A stretch of 57,140 nucleotides of DNA from Clostridia bacterium (GTDB lineage Bacteria > Bacillota > Clostridia > UBA1381): positions 1 through 57,140 of the forward strand of contig JAFZMQ010000023.1 in assembly GCA_017551095.1 (NCBI GenBank). Direction: 5' to 3'. Positions 41,481 through 50,946 of the stretch are shown here, piece after piece. The notes beneath the pieces were generated by a model. That model did not search any database. It had not been told where the DNA came from and saw only the letters and a program-made list of their open reading frames with translations. Both the position numbers and the translations under genes were made by a program. Every line of letters begins with the position of its first letter. Position 1 is the stretch's first letter.

Positions 41481-42671
41481 GTGAATGTTTATTTAGACAA
41501 TAATGCGACTACCGCAATGAATAAAGAAGTTTTAGAAGCGATGCTCCCGTACTATACAGAAATTTACGGAAATGCGTCATCTAAATTTTATGAGGTAGGC
41601 AGAATTGCTGAAAATGCTGTTTTGGAGATACGAGAGCGTGTTGCAAAGGAGCTTGGAGCAAAAACAAACGAGATATACTTTACTGCGTCGGGCTGCGAGG
41701 CGGATAATTGGGCGATAAAGGGTATAGCCTTTGCAAACAAGGACAAGGGAAATCATATAATAACCTCACAAATCGAGCATCACGCAGTGCTTGGAGCTTG
41801 TGAGTTTTTGGAGAAAAATGGCTTTACCGTAACATATCTTCCCGTTGACAGCGAGGGAAAAATCTCTTTAAAAGACCTTGAAGATGCGATAACAGATAAG
41901 ACGATTCTTGTCACAATTATGACGGCAAATAACGAAATAGGTACGATTGAGCCTATTTGCGAAATTGCAAAAATCTGTAAGGAGCATAAGGTGATTTTCC
42001 ATACAGACGCGGTACAGGCGATAGGGCATATGCCGATAAATGTTGCTGATTTGGGCGTTGATATGCTGTCCCTTTCGGCACATAAATTCCACGGTCCTAA
42101 GGGCGTCGGCGTTTTGTATATAAGAAACGGCGTTAAAATTGAAAACCTCATTCATGGCGGCGGTCAGGAGCGTGGAAAGAGGGCTGCAACCGAGAATATA
42201 GCAGGAATGGCAGGACTCTGTAAAGCCTTGGAGATGGCAAATTCCGACCTTGATAAAAAGATGGCAAAAATGCGTGATGTCCGTGACCGCTTGATTGCGG
42301 GAATTAAAGAGCGGATTCCGTATTGCAGACTTAACGGTCCGTCGGATGAAACAAGGCTTTGCAATAATGTGAATTTTTCGTTCAGGTATATTGAGGGCGA
42401 GTCAATCCTTATGCTTTTGGATATGCACGGGATTGCAGCGTCAAGCGGCAGTGCCTGTGCATCAGGCTCTCTGGACCCGTCGCATGTGCTTTTGGCGATT
42501 GGGCTTCCGCACGAGATTGCACACGGCTCTGTAAGATTCAGCGTGAGCGAGGATACAACTTATGAGGAGGTCGATTATGTTTTAGAGGTACTTCCGAAAA
42601 TAATCGAGAGATTAAGACTTATGTCACCTCTTTATGAAGAGGTTTTAAACGGCGAAAAGGAGGCAAAATAA
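41481..42671 (+). CDS. nifS: Cysteine desulfurase, NifS/IscS type
   Basis: PLP enzyme that takes sulphur from cysteine for Fe-S cluster assembly. Start is GTG at 41481, following GGAG with 8-nt spacing and giving the normal N-terminus (V)NVYLDNNATTAM; ATGs at 41441 and 41445 would put the ribosome binding site inside the gene. 396 residues. SAHKFHGPKGVG holds the PLP lysine and SSGSACASGS the active-site cysteine. nifU follows at once. Confidence 0.94.
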   Translation: MNVYLDNNATTAMNKEVLEAMLPYYTEIYGNASSKFYEVGRIAENAVLEIRERVAKELGAKTNEIYFTASGCEADNWAIKGIAFANKDKGNHIITSQIEHHAVLGACEFLEKNGFTVTYLPVDSEGKISLKDLEDAITDKTILVTIMTANNEIGTIEPICEIAKICKEHKVIFHTDAVQAIGHMPINVADLGVDMLSLSAHKFHGPKGVGVLYIRNGVKIENLIHGGGQERGKRAATENIAGMAGLCKALEMANSDLDKKMAKMRDVRDRLIAGIKERIPYCRLNGPSDETRLCNNVNFSFRYIEGESILMLLDMHGIAASSGSACASGSLDPSHVLLAIGLPHEIAHGSVRFSVSEDTTYEEVDYVLEVLPKIIERLRLMSPLYEEVLNGEKEAK

Positions 42672-43103
42672 ATGTATTCGGAAAAGGTAATGGACCATTT
42701 TGAAAATCCCAGAAATGTTGGAGAAATCCCGAACGCAAATGCGGTAGGGCAGGTGGGAAATCCAAAATGCGGCGATATAATGAAAATATATATGGATATT
42801 GACGAAAACGAAGTCATAAGAGATGTCAAATTCAAAACATTCGGCTGCGGAGCAGCTATTGCAACAAGCTCTATGGCTACCGAGCTTGTAAAGGGAAAGA
42901 CGGTGGATGAGGCATTAAAGCTCACAAACAAAGCTGTAATGGAGGCTCTTGACGGACTTCCGCCGCAGAAAATACACTGCTCTGTACTTGCGGAGGAGGC
43001 AATTAAATCCGCGATTGATAATTACAGAGGAAACGGCGGAAAAAGTGTGCATGAGGGTTGCAGAAAAGATTGCTCGGCATGTCCTCACGCAAATAATGAA
43101 TAA
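42672..43103 (+). CDS. nifU: Fe-S cluster scaffold, NifU/IscU type
   Basis: Scaffold on which NifS sulphur and iron are assembled. 143 residues. The three scaffold cysteines are in GNPKCGDIM, FGCGAAIATSS and KIHCSVLAEEAI. A C-terminal extension ends CRKDCSACPH, three more cysteines not found in classical IscU and typical of the clostridial two-gene nifSU set. It starts the base after the nifS stop; AAAAGGAGG lies in the end of nifS. Confidence 0.93.
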   Translation: MYSEKVMDHFENPRNVGEIPNANAVGQVGNPKCGDIMKIYMDIDENEVIRDVKFKTFGCGAAIATSSMATELVKGKTVDEALKLTNKAVMEALDGLPPQKIHCSVLAEEAIKSAIDNYRGNGGKSVHEGCRKDCSACPHANNE

Positions 43104-43104
43104 T

Positions 43105-43150
43105 AAAACGGCTATCGTGAAAAAAACTTTTTGCGATAGCTGTTTTTTTT
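43105..43150 (+). terminator. Terminator after nifU
   Basis: ACGGCTATCG ... CGATAGCTGT with a 16-base loop (A and T runs that can extend pairing) and an eight-T tail. Confidence 0.88.
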
Positions 43151-43159
43151 ATAAATTTG

Positions 43160-43188
43160 TTGCAAAAACGGAAATTTTAGGATATAAT
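43160..43188 (+). promoter_or_regulatory. Promoter of acpP operon
   Basis: TTGCAA (43160-43165), 17-base spacer, TATAAT (43183-43188), 60 nt upstream of acpP. Confidence 0.8.
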
Positions 43189-43247
43189 AATTTGGGTATG
43201 ATTAGAGTTTTTGTGCCTGAAAATTAAGCATAGCGGAGGAAACAGAT

Positions 43248-43484
43248 ATGATATTTGAAAATGTTAAGAAAATAATCAATGAGCAGCTTGGTATAAGCGA
43301 GGACGAAATAACAATGGATTCAAACTTTCTTGAAGATTTGGGAGCAGATTCTCTCGAACTTATTGATTTGATAATGGCGCTTGAATCGGAATTTGATTTG
43401 GAAGTTCCCGAAGAGGACATAGAGGAAATCGAAACGGTGGGAGATGTTGTTTCCTACATAAAGGAACATACTGATTTGGATTGA
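43248..43484 (+). CDS. acpP: Acyl carrier protein
   Basis: Carries growing acyl chains on a phosphopantetheine arm in fatty acid synthesis. 78 acidic residues; [16 protein letters not shown] contains the DSL motif with the modified serine (about residue 37). AGCGGAGGAAA precedes the ATG. rnc follows, the common acpP-rnc-smc-ftsY order. Confidence 0.95.
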   Translation: MIFENVKKIINEQLGISEDEITMDSNFLEDLGADSLELIDLIMALESEFDLEVPEEDIEEIETVGDVVSYIKEHTDLD

Positions 43485-43496
43485 TTGGTGTTTTTA

Positions 43497-44159
43497 ATGG
43501 AGAATTTTGAGGTAAAAATCGGATATAGCTTTAAAAACCGCACCTATCTTGAAACCGCACTCACGCATAGCTCATACGCAAATGAGCATCATATAAAAAA
43601 CAATGAAAGACTTGAATTTTTAGGTGATTCTGTTTTGAGCCTTATTGTTAGCGAAAACTTGTTTTCCAGATTTTCGGATGATAACGAGGGCGATTTGAGC
43701 AAAATCAGGGCATCTTTGGTGTGCGAAAAGGGGCTTTTTGAACTTGCGAAAAAGATAGGACTGCAAGAGTATATAAAACTCGGACATGGTGAGGAATTAA
43801 GCGGCGGAAGAAATCGGGCGTCGGTTGTGTCCGATGCTTTTGAGGCACTTTTGGCGGCAATTTTTTTGGATTCCGATTTTGAAACGGCAAAAAAATGGCT
43901 CCTGTCCCTTATGGAAGAGGAACTCAAAACGGCAGATGAAAAGCCGTCAAACGACTATAAAACGGAGATTCAGGAAAAAACACAGAAAAACGGCAAAGGG
44001 AAAGTCACATACGAGCTTATAAGCGAGAGCGGACCGGACCATAATAAACAGTTTTCGGTATCTGTCTTGGTTGACGGGAAGAAAATTGCGGAAGGCATGG
44101 GTTCGAGCAAAAAAGAGGCGGAACAAAATGCCGCAAAAAAGGCTATGGAGCTATTATGA
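43497..44159 (+). CDS. rnc: Ribonuclease III
   Basis: Cleaves double-stranded RNA in rRNA maturation. NNERLEFLGDSVLSL is the catalytic signature, with a second acidic cluster in VVSDAFEALLAAIFLD; the C-terminal dsRNA-binding domain ends SSKKEAEQNAAKKAMELL. ATG 43497 (MENFEVKIGYSF) is preferred to TTG 43485; neither has a strong ribosome binding site, so translation may be coupled to acpP. 220 residues. Confidence 0.94.
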   Translation: MENFEVKIGYSFKNRTYLETALTHSSYANEHHIKNNERLEFLGDSVLSLIVSENLFSRFSDDNEGDLSKIRASLVCEKGLFELAKKIGLQEYIKLGHGEELSGGRNRASVVSDAFEALLAAIFLDSDFETAKKWLLSLMEEELKTADEKPSNDYKTEIQEKTQKNGKGKVTYELISESGPDHNKQFSVSVLVDGKKIAEGMGSSKKEAEQNAAKKAMELL

Positions 44160-45175
44160 GATACTATAACATACCTATATTCGTGCCGCATGAGGGGTGT
44201 CCGTTCCAATGTGTTTTTTGTAATCAAAAGCGGATTACGGGCAGTGACACATCAGTAACACCTGAAATAGTCACCAAAACAATAGAAGAATATCTGTCAA
44301 CTATACCTTGCGGTAATAGAAGAATTGAGGCGGCGTTTTTCGGCGGCAGCTTTACGGGTATTTCGGCAGAAAAACAGGAGTCCCTGTTAAAAGCGGCGTA
44401 TGAATTTGTAAAAAACGGAAAAATTGACGGCATACGCCTGTCAACACGCCCCGACTACATTTCTGAGGAGATTTTAGACAGACTTTTACAATACGGCGTA
44501 ACAACGGTTGAGCTTGGCGTTCAGTCTATGGATGACGCGGTGCTTATAGCGTCGGGCAGGGGACACACGGCAGAAACGGTGGAAAATGCGGTAAAACTCA
44601 TAAAAAAATACCCCTTTAATTTGGGACTGCAAATGATGATAGGACTTCCCGAAGACACAAAGGAAAAATCAATTAAAACCGCAGAAAAAATTATAGACCT
44701 TGCCCCCGATTTCGTGCGTATTTATCCCACGCTTGTGCTAAAAGATACATATCTTGAAAAGCTGTATAATACGGGCGAATATGAGGCGTGGAGCGTTGAA
44801 AAAACTGTTGACACTTTAAAAGAAATACTGCCGATGTTTTCAAAAAAGTGCATAGAGGTAATAAGAGTGGCACTTGCCGTAACGGAGGAAATATCGCCCG
44901 AAAATGCACTTATTGCAGGACCTTTTCACCCTGCTATACGGGAACTTGCAGAGGGCGAAATTTATTTTGATAAAATCTGCGGTTTTTTGGATAAAGATAG
45001 CTCAAAAAGAGTTTTTTCGGTAAACGAATGTGAGATTTCAAAAGCAGTCGGAAACGGAAAAAAGAATATAAAAAGAATAAAAGAAAAATACGGATTTGAG
45101 ATAAAAATTAAGCCGTCAAAAAGTCTTAAAAAGGGCGAGATTACGGCTTGGAAGGATGAACAGGATTGTATTTAA
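44156..45175 (+). CDS. Radical SAM protein, Elp3/COG1243-like
   Basis: A 339-residue radical SAM protein, beginning MRYYNIPIFVPHEGCPFQC; the Fe-S motif is CPFQCVFCNQ, then FFGGSFTGI and VELGVQSMDD. It resembles the N-terminal part of Elp3-like proteins without an acetyltransferase domain, a family that sits between rnc and smc in many Clostridia. Substrate unknown. It overlaps rnc by 4 nt (ATGA) and smc by 10 nt. Confidence 0.85.
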   Translation: MRYYNIPIFVPHEGCPFQCVFCNQKRITGSDTSVTPEIVTKTIEEYLSTIPCGNRRIEAAFFGGSFTGISAEKQESLLKAAYEFVKNGKIDGIRLSTRPDYISEEILDRLLQYGVTTVELGVQSMDDAVLIASGRGHTAETVENAVKLIKKYPFNLGLQMMIGLPEDTKEKSIKTAEKIIDLAPDFVRIYPTLVLKDTYLEKLYNTGEYEAWSVEKTVDTLKEILPMFSKKCIEVIRVALAVTEEISPENALIAGPFHPAIRELAEGEIYFDKICGFLDKDSSKRVFSVNECEISKAVGNGKKNIKRIKEKYGFEIKIKPSKSLKKGEITAWKDEQDCI

Positions 45176-48100
45176 AAAGGATTGAAATGCAGGGCTTTAA
45201 GTCCTTTGCAGACAAAACCGTTCTTGATTTTGAGGGCGGAGTTACGGGTATCGTCGGACCAAACGGCAGCGGAAAAAGCAATATTTCAGACGCAGTACGC
45301 TGGGTTATGGGCGAAATGAGTGCAAAATCTCTGCGTGGTGCTAATATGCAGGATGTTATTTTTAACGGCACACAGACACGAAAACCCTTAAACTTTGCCG
45401 AAGTAAGTCTGGTGCTTGATAACAGTGAGGGTATTTTCCCGATTGAATATGACGAAATTATGGTCACGAGGCGGGTTTTCCGTTCGGGCGAAACATCATA
45501 TAAGATAAACGGTGCATCGTGCAGATTAAAGGATATACAGGAGCTTTTTATGGATACAGGTCTTGGAAAAGACGGGTATTCAATGATAGGACAGGGAAAT
45601 GTAGCACAGATTTTGTCAACGAAATCGGAGGATAGGCGTAGCTTTTTCGAGGGTGCGGCAGGTGTTTCAAAGTACAAGCACAGGAAGGACGAAGCGGAGC
45701 GGAAACTTGTTTCGGTAAGCGAAAATCTTGTAAGAATTAACGATATTACGGCAGAGCTTGAAACACAGATAAAGCCTTTGGAGCGACAGTCAAAAAAGGC
45801 AAAGGAATATCTTGTTATCTATGAAGAATATAAAGGTCTTGACGTAGGTCTTATTTTGCTGACGGCAAAAAGCGGGAAACTGCAACTTTTGGAAGTTACC
45901 GCAAAAAAAGAAAATGTCGAAGCTGAGATAAATGAATTAAAATCGGGTGCAGATGAATTTGAACTGAAAATGGCGGATTTGTATTCCGAAAGCGAGAAAA
46001 AGGACGAGGAGCAAACAAGTACAAATAACGCACTTTTGGAAAACGAAAACGGCATTTCAAGAATAGAAAATGAAATCAGTATTGCCAAAAACAATATCGA
46101 AAATAATGAGGAGCTGAAAATCCGCATTGATGCGGAAATTTTGGCAATCCAAAAAAAGAATGAGCAGCTTTTGGAAAAAATATCGGAAAGTGAAAAGCTG
46201 ATTTCCGAAAAGGAAGAAAAAAGTCATAAGCTTATGTCCGATTTTGCAAAAATGCAGGAGGATAGCGGCTCGGTCTATGATGAGCTTGACGAGTGTAAAA
46301 ACGCGATTGACGCCTTGAAAACGCAGGTTATGGAATATTCAAACAAGGTGTCGGCAGGAAAAACTCAGATAGAGGGACTTGAAAAACTAAGAGGTGCATA
46401 TCTTGAAAGAAAGGCATCGGCGGAGGCGGAAAAGGACGCAAGAGAGCGTGGAGCGGAGAATACCAAAAACGAAATAGAGCAGAATAAAGAAAAAATCGCG
46501 AAAACCGAGGAAAAGCTTTCGCAAATGGGCAAAAGAATAGAAGAAGGCGAGAAAAAACTGTCAGTGTTGCTTGATGAAGAAAGAGCATTATCGGCAGAGC
46601 TTTCCGAAACCCAGCTCGATTTAAAATCCAAAACCTCAAAAAAACGAATGTTAGAGGCAATGGAAAATGATTACGAGGGCTATGCGAAAAGTGTAAAAGC
46701 GGTAATCAAGGCAAATGAACTTAAATCACGCCGGATTTACGGCACACTTTCAGGTCTTATTTCGGTAGAAAAGGACTATGTTACAGCTATTGAAACCGCT
46801 CTGGGTATGGCACTTCAAAATATCGTTGTCGAAAATGAAGACGACGCAAAGGCGGCAATATCGTATTTAAGGGAAAACAGACTCGGCAGAGCAACATTTT
46901 TGCCTGTTTCTTCGGTTACGGCAAAAATGCTCGATAATGAAAAGGAAATATTGGGTAATAAAGGCGTTATCGGTATTGCGTCGAGCTTGGTAAAAACCGA
47001 TAAGAAGTATGAAAAAATCGTGGAAAGTCTGCTTGGCAGAACGGTTGTAACCGAAACTATTGACGACGGTATCGCACTTTCTAAAAAATACGGCTACCGT
47101 TTCAGAACGGTAACGCTTTTGGGCGATATTTTAAACACCGGCGGTGCAATCAGCGGGGGAAGCGTAAATAAAACAAGCGGATTCTTGTCCCGTGCAAATG
47201 AAATCAAGTCATTAGCGGGAGAGCTTTCCAGGCTTTCGCAAAAAATTTCAAAAGCCGAAAAAGAATTGGAGAAAAAAAGAGCGGATATTGCAAATATCAA
47301 TATGCAACTTGATAACTTCCGCCCACTTTGGCGTGAGTATGAAAATGATATACTTATCCTCAAAAATTCCAATGAGCATCTTTTGGCAACACTTGCAAAC
47401 GAGGAAGACGGAAAGGGATTTTCCGGGGAAATTAAGAATATCGAAAATGAACTCTCCAAATCGTCGGAGGAGATTGCCGAGCTTATAAGCAGTGTAAGAA
47501 CGGGCGAAAATGAGATTGAAAGACTCAATTCCGAGATAGAAAACTTAAACGAAAAATATAGCGATATACAAAGGAAAAAGGACGAAAAAGCACAGGAAAT
47601 TATGGACGAAACGGTACGCCTTAAATCCTTTGAGCAGGAAATTCTGTCGGAAAAACAGAATATCGAAAACTTTAAAAACAACATAGCCGAAAATGAGGCA
47701 GAAATCAGCAAAAAAGAGGCTGATAAGTTATCAATACATCAAAAAAATGTTGAGCTTTCGACGGAAATTCAGGAAAAACAGGCAAAAATTGAAGAAACCT
47801 TAAAGATTTCCGAAAATATCAAAAAACGCCTTGCAGAAATCGAACAGGAAAAATCGGCAGTTTTGGAAAAGCTCAAAAATATGCAGAGCAAAAACAAAGA
47901 ATTAACCGATAAACTGATACTTTTGGGACAGGAGCTTTCGCGTCTGGAAAGCAAAGAGGACAGGCTTAATATCCAGAATGACAGCATTATCTCACGACTT
48001 TGGGATGATTATGAATTGACTTTGGAAACGGCAGAGGAGCAAAAGACGGAAATCACCGACGAAAAGAGTGCCGAGGCCCGTGCATCAGAGCTTAAAGCAA

Positions 48101-48729
48101 AGATAAAATCGCTTGGAAGTATCAATCTTGATGCGATTGAAGAATACAAAAATGTCAAAGAGCGTTTTGAATTTTTGTCAGTGCAAAAGGCTGATTTGGA
48201 GAGTGCAAAATCCAATCTTGAAAAGGTCATTGATTCTATGCAGGAGCTTATGGAGGAGCATTTTGCAAAGCAATTTGAGGAAATCAATAAAAGCTTTCAA
48301 AAGGTATTTTCCGAGCTTTTCGGGGGCGGACACGGAAGACTTTACCTTTCCGAACCTGAGGAGGTTTTGGAGAGCGGTATCGAAATCGAGGCACAGCTTC
48401 CGGGTAAAAGTTTGCAAAACATCAATCTCTATTCGGGCGGAGAAAAGTCATTTATTGCAATCGCATTGCTTTTTGCAATTCTGCGTGTAAAACCGACGCC
48501 TTTCTGTATCTTAGACGAGATTGATGCGGCTCTGGATGATGTAAATGTATGGCGTTTTGCCACATATTTAAACAATTATATTGACGATACGCAGTTTATC
48601 GTAATAACGCATAGACGAGGCACAATGGAGGCGGCAAACACGCTTTACGGTGCGACGATGCAGGAAAAAGGAGTAACAAAAATGCTTACTCTTAAAATTG
48701 ATGAAGTTGACGAAAGTCTTATAAAATAA
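45166..48729 (+). CDS. smc: Chromosome partition protein SMC
   Basis: Condensin ATPase that compacts and segregates the chromosome. 1187 residues, full length. Walker A GPNGSGKSNISDAVRW near residue 32; long coiled coils about 170-500 and 670-1000; a globular hinge about 510-660 (GTLSGLISVEKDYVTAIETA); ABC signature LYSGGEKSF; Walker B FCILDEIDAALDD. Start is TTG at 45166 (MYLKRIEMQGFKSF), overlapping the radical SAM gene, with AAGGA upstream. Confidence 0.96.
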   Translation: MYLKRIEMQGFKSFADKTVLDFEGGVTGIVGPNGSGKSNISDAVRWVMGEMSAKSLRGANMQDVIFNGTQTRKPLNFAEVSLVLDNSEGIFPIEYDEIMVTRRVFRSGETSYKINGASCRLKDIQELFMDTGLGKDGYSMIGQGNVAQILSTKSEDRRSFFEGAAGVSKYKHRKDEAERKLVSVSENLVRINDITAELETQIKPLERQSKKAKEYLVIYEEYKGLDVGLILLTAKSGKLQLLEVTAKKENVEAEINELKSGADEFELKMADLYSESEKKDEEQTSTNNALLENENGISRIENEISIAKNNIENNEELKIRIDAEILAIQKKNEQLLEKISESEKLISEKEEKSHKLMSDFAKMQEDSGSVYDELDECKNAIDALKTQVMEYSNKVSAGKTQIEGLEKLRGAYLERKASAEAEKDARERGAENTKNEIEQNKEKIAKTEEKLSQMGKRIEEGEKKLSVLLDEERALSAELSETQLDLKSKTSKKRMLEAMENDYEGYAKSVKAVIKANELKSRRIYGTLSGLISVEKDYVTAIETALGMALQNIVVENEDDAKAAISYLRENRLGRATFLPVSSVTAKMLDNEKEILGNKGVIGIASSLVKTDKKYEKIVESLLGRTVVTETIDDGIALSKKYGYRFRTVTLLGDILNTGGAISGGSVNKTSGFLSRANEIKSLAGELSRLSQKISKAEKELEKKRADIANINMQLDNFRPLWREYENDILILKNSNEHLLATLANEEDGKGFSGEIKNIENELSKSSEEIAELISSVRTGENEIERLNSEIENLNEKYSDIQRKKDEKAQEIMDETVRLKSFEQEILSEKQNIENFKNNIAENEAEISKKEADKLSIHQKNVELSTEIQEKQAKIEETLKISENIKKRLAEIEQEKSAVLEKLKNMQSKNKELTDKLILLGQELSRLESKEDRLNIQNDSIISRLWDDYELTLETAEEQKTEITDEKSAEARASELKAKIKSLGSINLDAIEEYKNVKERFEFLSVQKADLESAKSNLEKVIDSMQELMEEHFAKQFEEINKSFQKVFSELFGGGHGRLYLSEPEEVLESGIEIEAQLPGKSLQNINLYSGGEKSFIAIALLFAILRVKPTPFCILDEIDAALDDVNVWRFATYLNNYIDDTQFIVITHRRGTMEAANTLYGATMQEKGVTKMLTLKIDEVDESLIK

Positions 48730-48738
48730 GGAGAAATA

Positions 48739-49653
48739 ATGTCATTTTTTGAAAAATTAAAAAACGGTTTGGGAAAAACACGGGAGTCGGTTACAAGCAA
48801 GGTAAACAGCGTTTTTTCCGTATTCACAAAAATTGATGAGGATTTTTTTGAGGAGCTTTTAGAGGCACTCATTATGGCGGATATGGGAACAGAAACGGCG
48901 GAATATGTCACCGAAACCCTAAAATCACGGGTAAAATTAAAGCATCTCCAAGATAATGAGGAAATTAAAGACGAACTCAAAACCGTACTCACCGAAATCC
49001 TTACAGAAAAGGACACAAAAATGCATCTTGAAACAAAGCCGTCGGTGATTTTGGTAATAGGTGTAAACGGCGTCGGAAAAACCACAAGCATAGGCAAGAT
49101 GGCGTCCTTTTATAAGTCGCAGGGGAAGCGTGTGCTACTTGCCGCAGCCGATACCTTCCGTGCCGCAGCGATAGAGCAGCTTGATGAATGGGCAAGGCGT
49201 TCAGGGTGCGACATCATAAAAAATAAAGAAAATTCTGACCCTGCCTCAGTCGTTTTTGACGCCTGCCGTGCGGCAAAGGCGAGAAATACCGATATTTTAA
49301 TATGCGATACAGCAGGAAGGCTCCATAATAAAGCAAATCTTATGGCGGAGCTTAATAAAATCGCAAGAGTGATTGAAAAAGAGCTTCCCGACGCAGATAA
49401 GGAAATACTTATAGTCTTGGATGCGGAAACGGGACAAAACGCCGTTTCACAGGCAAAACTCTTTTCCGAAACGGCGGATATTACGGGCATAATCCTGACT
49501 AAAATCGACGGAACGGCAAAGGGCGGAATAGTGCTTTCAATTTCAAAAGAGCAAAATATTCCCGTAAAATTCATCGGCGTTGGAGAGGGAATAGACGATT
49601 TGCAGGAATTTGATGCAGAAAGTTTTGCAAAAGCACTGTTTTCTGATATATGA
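48739..49653 (+). CDS. ftsY: Signal recognition particle receptor FtsY
   Basis: GTPase receptor that docks SRP-ribosome complexes at the membrane. 304 residues without the long acidic A domain, as in many Firmicutes. GVNGVGKTTSIGKMA (G1), DTFRAAAIEQLDEWA, DTAGRLHNK (G3) and TKIDGTAKGG (G4/G5) are visible. AAGGAG precedes the ATG, 9 nt after smc. Confidence 0.96.
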   Translation: MSFFEKLKNGLGKTRESVTSKVNSVFSVFTKIDEDFFEELLEALIMADMGTETAEYVTETLKSRVKLKHLQDNEEIKDELKTVLTEILTEKDTKMHLETKPSVILVIGVNGVGKTTSIGKMASFYKSQGKRVLLAAADTFRAAAIEQLDEWARRSGCDIIKNKENSDPASVVFDACRAAKARNTDILICDTAGRLHNKANLMAELNKIARVIEKELPDADKEILIVLDAETGQNAVSQAKLFSETADITGIILTKIDGTAKGGIVLSISKEQNIPVKFIGVGEGIDDLQEFDAESFAKALFSDI

Positions 49654-49657
49654 TGCA

Positions 49658-49686
49658 TTGACATAGCTCACAAAATGTGATAAAAT
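49658..49686 (+). promoter_or_regulatory. Promoter of hom
   Basis: TTGACA (49658-49663), 17-base spacer, TAAAAT (49681-49686), starting 5 nt after the ftsY stop. Confidence 0.85.
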
Positions 49687-49717
49687 GCACTTTAATGTAC
49701 AATTTTGGAGGAAAACT

Positions 49718-50911
49718 ATGGTTAAAATTGCGATTATGGGTTACGGCACAGTCGGAAGCGGCGTTTATGATATAATAAAAGCCGACAATTTTGCATATGA
49801 AGCTATGAATCCGATTGAAATCAAGTATATTCTCGATATACGCGATTTTCCTGACCACCCCGAAAAGCAGATATTCACAAAGGATTTTAACGACATTTTA
49901 AATGACGACGAAATCTACTGCGTAGTTGAGGCTATGGGTGGATTGAAACCTGCGTATGAGTTTACAAAGGCACTTCTTATGGCAGGAAAAAATGTTGTAA
50001 CCTCAAATAAAGAGCTTGTTGCAACACACGGACCGGAGCTTTTGAAAATTGCAAAAGAAAATAACCTTAATTATCTTTTTGAAGCAAGTGTCGGAGGCGG
50101 TATTCCTATTATAAAACCGCTTTGTTCCAGCCTTAAAGCCAATACGGTAAAGAAAATTGCAGGAATATTAAACGGCACTACAAACTTTATTCTTACGCAG
50201 ATGATAGATGAGGGCATGAGCTTTAAAGACGCTCTCAAAATGGCACAGGATAACGGTTATGCCGAGCGTGACCCGTCCGCTGATATTGAGGGACATGACG
50301 CTTGTCGCAAAATTGCGATTCTGGCATCTTTGGCGTGGGGCGAATATGTTAATTATAAAGACATCTGGACAGAGGGAATAACAAAAATCACCTTGGAAGA
50401 TGTTGAGACAGCATCAAAGCTGGGCTATTCGGTAAAGCTTATCGGCTATTGCCAAAAGCGTGAAAAACTTGCGATATGGGTTTCGCCGATGCTTGTAAGA
50501 CACAGCTGTCCGCTTTCCGCTGCAAACGGCGTATTTAACGCAATTTTAGTTGACGGAAACTATCTTGGGCAATCAATGTTTTACGGTCAGGGTGCGGGGA
50601 AATTCGCAACGGCAAGTGCTATGGTGGCGGATGTAATTGAGAGTGTACGCCATATTAACGCAAAAAAAGCGTATATTGAATGGAATATGCCTGAAAAGAA
50701 TAACATTCTTCCGATTTCGGAAAGCGAGAACAGATATTTTGTGCGTACGAAAGCGGAAAAAGGCAGTATAAAAAAGATTTTCGGCAATGTTTCGGTAAAT
50801 GAAATAAACGGCGAAAGGGTGTTTATTACCGACATAATTAAAGAATGTGATTTTGAAAGCAAGGTAAAACCGCTTAGTCCAATAAGCAAAATCAGGGTTT
50901 TGGACGCATAA
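49718..50911 (+). CDS. hom: Homoserine dehydrogenase
   Basis: Reduces aspartate semialdehyde to homoserine for threonine and methionine synthesis. ATG 49718 (MVKIAIMGYGTVGSGVYDI) follows TTGGAGG; an in-frame ATG at 49685 overlaps the -10. 397 residues: Rossmann GYGTVG at the start, VTSNKELVATHG, GILNGTTNFIL, and YAERDPSADIEGHDA with catalytic residues. The C-terminal part is short and is not a typical full ACT domain. lysC follows in the same orientation. Confidence 0.93.
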   Translation: MVKIAIMGYGTVGSGVYDIIKADNFAYEAMNPIEIKYILDIRDFPDHPEKQIFTKDFNDILNDDEIYCVVEAMGGLKPAYEFTKALLMAGKNVVTSNKELVATHGPELLKIAKENNLNYLFEASVGGGIPIIKPLCSSLKANTVKKIAGILNGTTNFILTQMIDEGMSFKDALKMAQDNGYAERDPSADIEGHDACRKIAILASLAWGEYVNYKDIWTEGITKITLEDVETASKLGYSVKLIGYCQKREKLAIWVSPMLVRHSCPLSAANGVFNAILVDGNYLGQSMFYGQGAGKFATASAMVADVIESVRHINAKKAYIEWNMPEKNNILPISESENRYFVRTKAEKGSIKKIFGNVSVNEINGERVFITDIIKECDFESKVKPLSPISKIRVLDA

Positions 50912-50946
50912 AATATATAATATAAAAAATCAGGGGGCAATTCGGA